Shown in pieces: positions 46,070 through 58,301 of a stretch of DNA of 64,000 bases. The stretch spans positions 1 through 64,000 of the forward strand of contig JABVXV010000288.1 in the NCBI GenBank assembly GCA_013365325.1, given 5' to 3'. Source of the DNA: Dipetalonema caudispina. Taxonomy: Eukaryota; Nematoda; Chromadorea; Rhabditida; Onchocercidae. The translations under genes were made by a program, and so were the position numbers. Within the stretch, counting starts at the first letter, position 1. Every line of letters starts with the position of its first letter. The notes beneath the pieces are model-generated. The model worked only from the letters and a program-made list of their open reading frames with translations, did not search any database and was not told the origin of the DNA.

Positions 46070-47864
46070 TGTTCGCATGTATTACTTTTCATCGTTATCT
46101 TACTTATTTTGTCAACGACTGTTTTATCGACCAAAGTCTTATGCTTGGGTGATTATTTCTTTCAGTCTTTTGTAGACAACTTTTTATACTGTTTATTATA
46201 TCTTCGAGTTATTATCATGTAAAGGACGAGTTCTAAAAGTAGTTATAGGTTGAAATACAAATTCTTTCAGTAGCTGCTTAAGAGAAATACAAATTCTTAC
46301 AACAGATTTATGCTGTGCCACCGGTTATTCGTCATAATTTCTGCATTTCAGTTTAAATTACTGTTGGTGCAACGTATTTCTTACTTATATGTGTGTTATG
46401 TTGTTATGAATGGAATCAATAATATTAATGAAAAGAGCTTGTTATTTTCCTTATTTCATTGTAATCTTTCATTTTTCACATGGTGTAGTGACAAATCCAT
46501 TCATTGTAATAGTGTTATTTTTATTGATAATGTCAACCATGTATTGATGAGGAATGGTAGGAATGGAACTGTTCGGCCTCTTCTAGTATTTCATTCGTTA
46601 GTTACGTTCTAGGATACTGAAAAGCTTGTTGGATTGCTCAGAATTACGGACAGTTGACAGAGGAGTTGACACTTTGAAGTTAGAACCAATTTAAGCTAGG
46701 TATCAGCTTCATCAAGTTGTGCTTATAGTGTTCGTTGTATTGTTTATATAATATTTCCAAATAATTGTTTTGTTTTTGTTATTCTAACTTAATTTTTTCT
46801 TCCTTTTTCTTGTTTTCTAAATTTCTTTCACAAATCATTTGTTGTATATTTTTGTTCATTTCGTTAAGTTTCACTTTGTGAGTTCGATATATATATATAT
46901 ATATATTTTTTAGCATAGTAAAACTAAAATGTTTCTCATCCTTTTTTAGGTTCTAGATTCATACCGAGTATGAATGTTTGATGCATAATCCTGGCAAGGA
47001 TCGTTTTATTTCCTTTTTATTAAAGTTGGGAAGATATGTACATTCCTTTGTATTACTTTAATATGTGCAAATGTTCCCGTTAAATTTGGGAGCATTCAGA
47101 ACTTTTTTAATGCTCATTTTTTTTTCTGAAAGAACGTTTTCTACTTTCAGAGTTAATTCTGTTTTTTCATTGACGAATCTCTGTCGTTTATTTTTTTTCA
47201 CTTCACTTTTATTCGATGAGTGGAATTTCCTATCTTTCTCTCCATCTGTTTAACAGAGAAACACTTTGTCGGAGTCTCATTTTTTGTGGCGTTCCTGAGT
47301 CAGATTAGTTTTGATTTCCAACGAAAAAAAATCCGTAGTAGGGGACGAATAGTTTTTGACAAATGGATAAAATATATTGTGCATTATTGTGGAGCACATT
47401 TAAATTCGCTGTATTCGCATAAGAATCGTTTTATTTATTAGTCCATGAGATTTCTATATTTCATATTGAATCGGTGCATTCAGGAATTGGTCATCCTTAT
47501 CATGTTAATCTTCATTTCTTTATGGACATATTCCATTAAAGAAGGCTTTACGTCCTATAAAACACCGTGCGGTTGTATATTCTTTTTGTGTTACGAATAA
47601 GTTGTTGCTGTGTCGTTCAGTTTGTTTAAATGAGGATTATTAAAAATCTAAGTATAGTTTATGAATTCACAAATCAATGACAATATTTGCGAAAAACAGG
47701 ATAATGAAAAGATTTCGCAGTAAGTACAAGAAGTAAAGAACAAGATTTAGCTTAATATAGGATAAGCAGGCATTTGATGCTGCTAAAATTAATGAAAAAT
47801 ACGATATAAATGTGCACAGTTAACGGACGAAATTTCGAATAGAAATAGAAAATGGAGTGTAGTG
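46070..47864. other. 3' regions of dystroglycan and the convergent secreted-protein gene
   Basis: 1.8 kb, AT-rich, with an AT dinucleotide run (46886-46907). Open frames here (46310-46612, 47065-47253) have no motif or splice context. Most of it is probably dystroglycan 3' untranslated or intergenic sequence. Confidence 0.55.
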
Positions 47865-49466
47865 TTACTCTCGTAAAGCATTGGTCAAGAGAGGAATAAT
47901 GCAGGTGAGCAGATAGGTAGCAAGTGTTGCAGGCGCGCTATTTTGTATCTTCTGCAACAATGGTAAGATCTTGTTGAGACCTTCAGCAACGAAAATCTTC
48001 TTGATAAGATTCTCCCAACTAGACTCTTTCTGGTTAAATTCCATTTTAGAATTAAACACCTGCAATTTCATGACTTCAAAAAAGAAAAAGAAGAAACGCA
48101 GAATCAACATGTTAAAAGCAATGCATTCGTTGTTATTTTTTCATCAATAATTTATTTAACTGTCAATTGTACAGAATGATTTGGACAGTTGGGATCATAA
48201 ATCTTTTTTTGAAAGTTCAATAATGAGCAAAAGTGAAAATATAAACCATGTTGCGGAAATAGTTCTATCATTCAGTATTTCATACCATTATTTCATTATC
48301 AATTATCATTGGTTCAATTTTTCTAAGATTTCAGAAAAAAAAAAAAAAAAGAAAAGAAAAACGGAGAGTGATACAGCATTTAATTCAAATCTCACCAAAC
48401 TTATTCAAAGCAGAATGTTTTTTTCTTTTTTTTTTCATTTAAATTATTGCTACTTGGTAATTGAAGGAAGCATTAAGTAAGGATTTTTTGGAATATTACT
48501 AAAATTTCTTTGAAAAAAAGTCCCTTTATCATTTAAGCGATATCATGATCATGTAAATTACTGAGTTTTTAAAACAGAAATCTTATTTCTGAGGCGGAAA
48601 TCTAGAAATAAGTAATGTTCCACAATAAATTAGCAGTAATTCCTTTCTTGTCATTGATACAACTAAATATTGCACAATATCGAAATCCTTTGCAATTAGC
48701 TAGTAAAAAAAAATCTCGTAAATTTCAAATGAAATGACTTTTTTTTTTCTGCAACTTTATGTTTAAAAAATGGTTTTTCTTTACTGGATTTGAGCTGAAC
48801 GAAATTCCTTCCTAAATATCTATTAGTTTGCAAAAGCCGCTATAAATCATAACCGATAATTTTCCCAGAAAACTTACATTTTTTTGGAAATCGTTGACTT
48901 GAGCAGCTAGATCGTTAATTTTATCCAATGTTCCCTTCTGTGCTTCGTTAGCTAGCGGTTTCAACAGTGCAATTTTATCTTGAATTGTTGCCAATAAATC
49001 CTTCATTCGATCTACACTTTGTTGTAATTGCTTAAAGAAATAATTGCATAAAATTTTTGGTCACTATCATAGCACCTTTGACCATCGATAGCGATGATGA
49101 GTGAAATGTTATAGAATGAATTTGAAGATACAAACCTTTCATACTTACTTCAATTTTAATTTCAAACTTTTTATTTTTTGTCAAAAGTCGTCGACATTTG
49201 TAATAGAGTCATTAATGGATGATTTTCTCTGTCAGTTTTGAAGGTTGAACTTATTTTTATTCAAATAACGGGAAGAGAGATGAAACAAATAGGAATGGAA
49301 AGAGAAAAAAGAGGAGTACAAAAAGCATGAAACTAACTTTTTCATCATTTGCAAAAAGTGATTTAAAATCGGTAAAGTGCTTTGAAAAAAAATCACCAGC
49401 TTCCGAAAGTAAATCACCGTATGCACCAACAGTAACCAACATCAACAGTATACCGTACTTCAACAT
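47865..49466 (-). CDS. Small secreted helical protein, family not assigned
   Basis: Three exons (49338-49466, 48878-49030, 47865-48059), both introns phase 0, 158 aa. Residues 1-17 are a clear signal peptide (MLKYGILLMLVTVGAYG). The mature protein has amphipathic helices, for example DFFSKHFTDFKSLF, DRMKDLLATIQDKIALLKPL and DKINDLAAQVNDFQ, and a hydrophobic C-terminal helix (LATYLLTCIIPLLTNAL) near the stop. It has only one Cys, so disulphides are not the scaffold. The start is the ATG at the signal peptide; an in-frame ATG ten codons upstream would spoil the signal. The overall design resembles small nematode-restricted secreted antigens, but I cannot name the family. Downstream it converges on dystroglycan. 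Confidence 0.82.
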
Positions 49467-50771
49467 AATGCCTTCCTTAAAAATTACATTATTCAATGTA
49501 TGATATTTATTTATGCATTATTTATAATAATACTTACGACACATAAATGTATATTTGAGAATTTCATCAAAATATATGAGAAGAATGTAGAAATTCTAGA
49601 CTTTTTTGAAGAGGAAAGAAGCGGAAATATAAGAATTAATTAAATGACCTGAAATGTGAATTTTAAAAAAGGAAAAATAGAACTTTCAAGGAATCATAAA
49701 AAAAGGGGGTTTTTTTTTTGACTGTAGGAAGAACTAATATAACTAAGTTTAAAAATAAGAAAATAGTTTAAAAATTTTGACGAAATACAACCTCTCTTTT
49801 TTTTTTTATATTGCGAAGAGAACAGAAGGAAAAGAGAAGAGCGATGGAAAGTTCATTTCAATCAGCAATAGGATATATAAGTGAGACTTACTGGCAATTG
49901 AGCACTAATTTAATCTACTTCAACAAAAACTTCATCGTTTGATGTTTTTGCACTGACCTTTCTCCGTATTCTCATTGAAGGTACGAGAAGTAGTATTTTG
50001 AAGGTCACTAATAAATGATTAATTTTGAAGTTGAAAAATTGTAAATATTTGAAAAATTCCTTTAAAATCATTCATAGATGCTAACTTTGGTTAGTTATTT
50101 TTATTTGCACAATTAATTAAAAAATCTTAATTAATATAAATCAAACAGTAGTGAAAGTTAAATTGGAAAATGTCATTAATTATATCAATGGAAGATAACA
50201 TCAATGTTTTGATATAGCAGCATTTATTACCCGTCAAAGATGGAACAAAATCATTATGGTACGATTAAGCATTTGTCAAATATTCCACCAGGAAAAATGA
50301 TGAATATGTTAAAAGTTGTACAGCGAGGAAATATTAACCTCTTCATTTACTTCATTATAGTTTGGGACTAATAGTCGCTAAGTAGTGTAGAAACATGATA
50401 TGATACAACCGTAAAAATTTTAAATAGGCCTAGGAGACAGTGTAAACAGTTGGCTGATAAGATCATCAGTCATTCTCAATTAATAACCTATCCAGCTGAC
50501 GATGGATTAAATGAATTGATTAAAAGGTCAACATCATAAATGTCTCTCGGAAACTTGTTTATCGCCCATTTCTAACATTCAACAGCATTATTGTATGTCT
50601 AATTTGGTTAAATCAATGGAAAAAGCTAGGAACATCGAAACATTTCAATGATTTGAGTTTAATCTGATGTTTTTCGTTTTCTACTTGAAGCGAACGTTAA
50701 ATATCGAAATAAATTTCGAGAGAGAGAAAAAAAAAAAGGAATGGAAAAACAGCTGAACAGGAATAGGATAG

Positions 50772-50862
50772 CAAAAATACTTAGCAAAAGGTTGAATTCT
50801 CATACTAATGGCTTTTCCGAATGTTTTCCCTAATGCTTCTTTAATTCTACCAAAACTATCAA
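50772..50862 (-). other. Exon-like island, gene not established
   Basis: Between an acceptor (ttgatacag) and a GTATTT donor-like site, an open minus-strand segment reads LDSFGRIKEALGKTFGKAIS and continues about ten codons. A second minus-strand island at about 51337-51427 reads SSDSVQLVEQAETEELLRF followed by IRKGKRIDNNF, before a GTATGG donor-like site. Composition looks coding, but no family is recognised and the two islands are not joined with confidence. Confidence 0.25.
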
Positions 50863-51488
50863 GCTGTATCAACAACAACTTTATTAGTAGTATATTTCTG
50901 AATCAACGATTTTCAAATCAATTCTAAACTTGATCCTCTTATCATACAACAAAATTTCTTAGTCTAACCTAATAATAACACTCTACCTGTTTCCTTTTTT
51001 CCGAACAAGAAAAAGAAAGAAAAAATAAAAAAAATGTTTTTAACTGACGAACAAACAATACTCTTAGTCGGCTACAGTAGCAATGTACTTAATTCATGTA
51101 TCTGTGTAAAGAATATTTCAATTACCACTACTGCTGCAATATAATATTACAAAAAAACTCAACGATATCGTAAAGATATTTGAAGGATTGACTTCAAAAC
51201 CTGAAAACCAGAAAGAATTATTGAAACAAATATTTTGTTCGCATGACATGAAAAAAAAAAAAAAAAGAAAACGAAAGTATTAAGTGAAATGATGCAAAAT
51301 TTTGTTACTTTCAACAAAATATTCCATACTTAAAATTGTTGTCAATTCGTTTGCCTTTCCGGATAAATCTCAACAACTCCTCCGTTTCTGCCTGTTCAAC
51401 TAATTGAACTGAATCACTGCTTGTTTGATTAACCAAAGTATTATTTCTGACTCTCTCTCTCTCTCTCTCTCACTTATTTTAGATGACA

Positions 51489-51526
<38 letters not shown>

Positions 51527-54500
51527 TTTTTATTATTTCGAAAAATTTGAACATTATTGAATGGTATTATGTTTTTTTTTTTCGCTTTTTTTTCTTTTTT
51601 TTTTTTTTTAAATCATCATGCAACGAAACATTCCGATGTTTTTATGTTAAATTATACAACAATAAGTTTTTACTCCTTTTTTTTCTTTTTTAGGAAATAA
51701 GTGAAAGAAAAGATTTATTTAAAAAGAATAAGCAAAAATAATTTGTATTTAAAGTTAAAGACATTTTAATTATCCTAGTATCTCGATCCTACCATCTTTT
51801 TTCCTTATCCTTAAATCAAAATCGAGAAAAGTGAATGAAAATGAATTTTTCAGAAAAAAAGGAGTTATAATAATCATAAAAATAGTAAGAAGAGAAAGAG
51901 TGGAAGAGAGGAGGAGGGGGGAAAAATAGGAGAGGGCAAAATAAGGTTAACTTTGAATTTTCTAATGTAAAATATGATCATATCTGTAACATAAATTAAT
52001 TACAACAATGTATTATTTGTAGAAAACATGTTTAAAAATAATTCATAAACAAGTTTCAAGCTTATTTTCAATTTTACAACTAATTACGGCAAGAAAGGTA
52101 AGAAAGCTGTCGATTTAATGATAGAATTTGAAGAAAACTGAACAAATGGTAGTTTCAATTTCTCTATTGATCATTTAATTGGTACGTTAATATTGCTACC
52201 ATAAATATCCTTTTGCTAGTTGTCTGCATATGATCATCAATTTCTTTCCTAGCAAATACATCATGAATATTATATAAGTGCAATTTAGGAATTTTCAATA
52301 AGTTTTTCGTAAATAACGTAAAATTGAAATATTCAAAAGATAATTTCGAAAGGTTCAAAATTACATTCTATCTTCTTTTTTTCTCCTCCCTCTTTATACT
52401 CAAAGAATAAGAATTCGATAAAAAACTAAGCATATAATATATTTTTGAATATTTCATTGAAATTATACATATTTAATGAGAATTCGGGAACGGATTCACT
52501 AATTCATGCAACAATTTTGGAACGAATAAATCCTGCAAATATATTCATTTCTTCAAAAATTATCAAAAGGACGAGAAAAAAAAAAAAAAATGTTTAATCG
52601 AACCGAGATAATGTTTTATTGATCTATATCAGGCATTGCTTACTGCTAATGCATCAACCCATTTCAACAATTTTCTTCAATGTTTGCTTGCATTATAACA
52701 GAAAGAATAAGGAAAAACGAAAATAGCTAAAGAATATAAAATAATAATGATACGCAATCCATTGGATATTTTTAAGGTATTATCTATCACGTTGTTTACA
52801 TTCAGTAGTTAAATAAAATTCATGCACTTTACATACTAAATCTTGTCATTCCTTTATAATAATAATGATAGAAGTAATAGTGTCATTTATGTGAATCGAT
52901 GAATAAAACATTGAAATGATGGAAAATTTCGAAATTGAAAATGTGACTGATATTGTTATATTAAAGAGAAAAAACAAGGAAAATGAGTAATAGATCTTTT
53001 ATTATATTTTCCATCCAATTTTGTTGAAGCATAAACTTAAATAGTTTTTCTCACTAAAAATAATGTTTTTCTTTTTCGTTCCGGTAAAAGCGAATGATAA
53101 TTTTAGAACAATGCATTAATGCTAGGATAATCGTAATATGATTGAATGACTATTTGTCGTTTTAAATGATAAACGATTGATTTTAGCTGTATTCATATTA
53201 TATGACAAAAGTTTATTATATCCATCCATTTGTACAAATTGCAATATAAATTGAATGAAATTTGGTTTTTTTCTTAGCTTAATCCTTTCCTTTCATAACT
53301 TTAATAATTATTAGCATACAAACAGAACTTTATAATGCCATCTTATCACTTCATCAATTTCATTAATCACTTCTCTAAGTCATGAATTTCATGATAATTT
53401 AACTGAAATCACTGGATAGGCATAAGTCGATAATCTATAAAATAACTGCAGAAAAAAAAAAAAAGAAAGCAAAACAAATGATATTTCTAAACAATTAAAA
53501 GTATCTCACCTAATTATAAATGATTAAAATTAACTGCTTTTTTTTCCCAGGTGTCTTAATAACTGAAATAAATGAAGCTTTAAGTAAGTTTAATTAATTG
53601 CAAAGTTAGGAGTTTTTAATTCAATATTACATGTACTGCAGCAAATAAGAAAACATTGCAGTTAGGAACAAAACGAATACGACAACCATGCTAGCAACAT
53701 GGAATTTTTTAATTCTTTGAAATTCTTCAAATTTTAGGATGAGAATAAACATTAAGGTATACTATCATTTAGTTAGGAATAATCTAATGCAGATCGCTGA
53801 TAAGCTAAACCAATTTGCATTTTAGCACATCATGATGCCGATTGGTAGATAAAGCATATCAGTGGACAAAAAATTTAACACTTAAATCGTACTGATACTA
53901 AGAGATTGCAGATCCGATAAAGTGATAATCGAAATTTTTGCCTGTTTGAAAACAAATAACTGTTTTGCATAGACAAATTTGCTGATACTTCTTAAAAAAT
54001 ATTTTCGAAGTATTAGCAAAAAAATGAAAATTAGGAAATAAAGCTAAATGTAGTAGTATGATACTATAATACTTCTTCAGCTTCGTCCGTACTATATGAA
54101 TCTATTTTCCAACTACGAAAAAAAGCCAATCGTTAGCTAATTAATAAATTACATGTTTTGTGAAATGACCAATTAACAGGAATAATATTCAATTTTGCTT
54201 GTTCTAATACAATGTAAAATCCTGTTTTTCATACTGATAAAGCTATCGTCAATCATTACCACTATTTTTTTTTTCGCTTTCCACTATTTTAAATCAATAA
54301 TCGGTGTTGTCAGATCAAATTTATTTTTATTTCTTATTTGATGATTTGGAAATTTTATTTTTTGAAATTTGTTAATTGTAGCAAAAATATTTTCTTTCTT
54401 TTCTTTTTTTCAGAAGAGAAAGCTTTAAATTTTTTTTCTTTTTTTTTTTTTTTTTGATTGGAAGCAAAAAACAAAACAAAACAAAACATACTGGAATGAA

Positions 54501-55629
54501 AATCAATCCGTTTGGATGAAATATCGTCGAGTCACATCAATTGTATCATTATGCTTTAGGTTTATACCAATATGCTTTACAATTTTAAGTTGCAACTTCT
54601 ATATTATTGAAGAATAACTGAATGTAAAAGTATTCAGTGATGATTCAACTTTTCTATCTCTTATGCTTACCGTAAAGGTGGAAAATAAATAGAATGGATG
54701 TTAGAAATATATGATTAACAAAAAATTGAAAAAAAAAGTTAAAAGAAATAAAATATGAAATTTCACAAGAGAGAGAGAGAGAGAGAGGGAGAGAGTAAGC
54801 AAGGAACGAAAATGAAATCCAGAATGATCCAGTTATATAGAATCAAGAAAAAAGAAAAAAAAAATTCCTCAAATTGGAACATTTCGCATAATTCTACATT
54901 TTATGGCGTTCAGTTATCGTTTGTTGCAGCGGTAGTAGCAGTAGAAGCAGCAACAGCAGCAGCAACAACAACAACAACAACAATTGATGTACTTTTGTTC
55001 TTTTGTTATTGTTTTTGTTATACTAGTACTTTTGTTATTGTTGAAAATGGGTGAAATGATGGAGATGCTGTCGGAAAACTGTGCCTATTCCTGTTTTCAT
55101 ACCATAACTTTCTAGCATCACAACCCAATTATCATTTGCCATTGTTAATGTTTCACCTTCTCAGAAATTTAGTCCTAATAAAGGAGATTCTCGTGTTTTA
55201 CCATTTGATCTTTGGTCACATCAAAATAACTGATAAGAATAGTTTATAGTTAGATATCAATGTTAGTGATTCTATCAAATTTCATCAGTTACTAACTACA
55301 ACGTGAAAGTAATAATGATAAAGAAGTATTAAAAAAGAAAGAAAAAACAACGCACAAAATATATCCTCGAATGTTACAAACAATTCGATATGACATTACT
55401 ATATATCTCGATTATCCAAAGATCAATAATAGCTGCTCACTAGTAGGTGAAATAAATGAAATTTTAAGTAATCATACTATCATTTTGAGCCTAATAAATT
55501 AACAATTATCTCTATTACAGGATAAAAATAATATATGAATGATATAGCTTTAATGGTAATCAATTATTTCCTGGATGATATCGGGTGATACAAAAATAAC
55601 AAAATTTTTAACAACAATATTCCTGTTAG

Positions 55630-55709
55630 AATAGCAAAAATTACAATATCACGATGTACAATTATTACCAAATAGCAAAAAAAATTACAATATCACGATG
55701 TACAATTAT
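55630..55709. repeat. Recent tandem duplication, unit about 40 bp
   Basis: AATAGCAAAAATTACAATAT and the following bases up to CAATTAT (55630-55665) recur at 55671-55709 with only extra A bases in the A run. Confidence 0.92.
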
Positions 55710-58301
55710 GATTTAATACATTTATTATTACTGTTGAAATAGTTTTGATGAATGATGTAATGAATTTTATATTTTATTTTATGCACTAATTGAAACGAAA
55801 ATCAATATCCGATAAATTAATCTAGCTGTCAATCCTATCGAAGCCAATAAAATGGATCATAATAAGAGCAATAAATCGTAGGTTTTTCTTTCTATTGAAA
55901 GGAAAAAAAAAATACCGCAAACAAATTTACTTGCGAATGTCTATTACGAACTTTTCTTTATGGGATTTACTGGAAATACATATCTCTTTATATATCCTCT
56001 CTATAAAGCGTTCAGTAATATATTTTATTTCAATGTTAATGATATATGATCCACATGATCTGAAAATTTTCAAAGAGAAAATGTTTTTTTTTCTAGAAGT
56101 TCGAAATTTTAGCAGTTTTCAAGTTGTAAAAAATAAGAAATTACATGTGCAATAACTTTGGAGCTACTATTGATTTTCCACAGACTTTTGCTTCATTTCC
56201 TATTTATGATCGCTTAAATATGATTAATGTTTCAGTACTACCCATCATTCTCATGCAATAAGACAAATTACTTTTTTCACTAATTATAATTAAATATTAA
56301 AAACTTAAAATAATTGTTTACCCCATGATCAGGAAATGAATCTAGGAAAAAATAATACCGAAGATAAAAATTCAAACTAACTGATGATTCATACGTATCA
56401 GCTGATGCTTCAAATTTCAATAATTCCGCTAAGGAAAAAAAAATTGCTTCAATTAATTTAGGTTGTTGATTCTTGCATTCTTAAACTATGCAAACATGCA
56501 TGGTACTTGATCATGATCACATTCCACAATTCTTCACTTCAACAATTTATATTCAAAGTTATCAAAAGAAGTCAACATTTAGTTATCATCTGATAATTAC
56601 TAGTAGCAGGTTATTTACTGCAAAAAAAAAATGAAAAAAATAAACAAATACAATATGACTGATATTTGTTCAATTATTGCAATCAATCGTTGCAAAAAAA
56701 AAAAAGAAAAAAAAAGGTAAGAAAGAATACCAATTGTAGAATAGACATAAAAACAAGTTTGATAAAATGATAAGAGTGGAAAGTGAACGTTTTGTTGTTT
56801 AATTTCAATATTTTTTCAACGTTTATGACTTGGTAAAAAGGTCAGAAGAGAAAAAGGAACGAAGGAAGAAGAAGAAATAAATGATGGACGAATTGGAGAG
56901 AGGGAGGGAGAGAGAGAGAGAGAGAGAGATGAATGATACATTAGGTTATATTATTAGTAATGTGAAAGGTTATTAAACAGTAATAAACTTCTCGAAACTT
57001 GCTTTTTTTTTCCTTTCTTTCTTCACCTATTTCCTTATTCAAAAATTAAATTCATTTACACAACTAATTGTAATGCATTGTTATTTGCAAAATGGAAAAT
57101 ATCGAGGGGTCAACTACCTTTCTTCTTTTCATAAATATTTCACTTCTACTATTACTATTAGCATCAAATTATGATGATTAAAACTAACCAATAATCATGC
57201 TATATATAATATATCGTTTTTAATTATATTTTTTTCTTTAATTTTTAAATGTTATAAGTTTCAGTATTAAAACATTAATGATTTATCATATTAACAAATA
57301 TCTGCGGAAATGGGAAAGAAAAATAGGAGAGAGGAAATGATGATATATTTTATAAAAGCATATATTATTCCTATCTTCGGGTATATTTATGATTTTCTAA
57401 AACTTATTATATGTAATGATCGTCTTAATTCTTATTTAAAAAATTTCTCTTATCACTTCATCAATAATGCTACATTCATATATCATAAAAGCCTGTAATT
57501 ATCATATCAATTGGTATATTTATTCCAATAAATTGTGGGTTGTAAATTGGATCAGAAAAATTTTATTTCGTTACCTTTTCCATGTATTTATATGCATTAT
57601 GGAACAAAAAAACAAACAATACAATTGCATATTTTTAAATTGAGGGAAAAAAGAAGGAAAAAAAGAAAGGGTTGATAAGAAATGGAACAAATTATGATGT
57701 TAATAATAAGTGTATCGAATTAACTTTTTTAGTTAGTTTCAATTTGATGTTAAGAATTATATATAATTGTATGAATTTTTTACAAATTTTCGCATTTCCT
57801 TTTTTTTTTCCTTTTTCTTTCTGTAAATTATATTTATGTGAAATGTAATGAATTATCATTTGACTTTAAAATGCTTGCACAGCAAATTCAATTATTCATA
57901 TCAGCTTATGCATGCTTTGTTTTCTCTAGTACTTCTTTTCGACGAATTAGTATAATTTGATCAAATATCATCATTTATTTTACCTCATATAGATGTATTT
58001 GGTAATGATATATTTCGATACACAATTGGTTTAATTGAAATTGTTTCCATTTTATTATCACAGTTTATTCTTTCTATTATCACTTCAAGTTATTTTTTCT
58101 TTTTTTTTCAAAATTTCATCCTAGAAAATTGATGCCAAAAATGATAACAAAAACTGAAAGCTTTATGCCAAACACACTTTTTTTGTGATGTAAACATCAA
58201 AAAAAAATGAAAAGGTATCATGAAGAAAGAATATATATGTGAAATAATAAACCAAAGCGATTTTACAAAATTGAATCAGCTAATGCAAAAAAAATTTAGC
58301 T

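Larger units (their letters stand above)
49467..58301. other. 8.8-kb gene-poor, simple-repeat-rich gap
   Basis: Mostly AT-rich DNA with A/T runs (51490-51521 is a run of about 32 A), GA/CT arrays (51454-51471, 54770-54796, 56898-56928), a GCA/ACA trinucleotide stretch (54936-54982) and a 40-bp direct duplication (55630-55709). A few coding-like islands occur near 50.2-51.4 kb and at 55.1 kb, but none assembles into a gene I can support. It may hold an unrecognised small-exon gene, long regulatory DNA, or neither. Confidence 0.5.
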
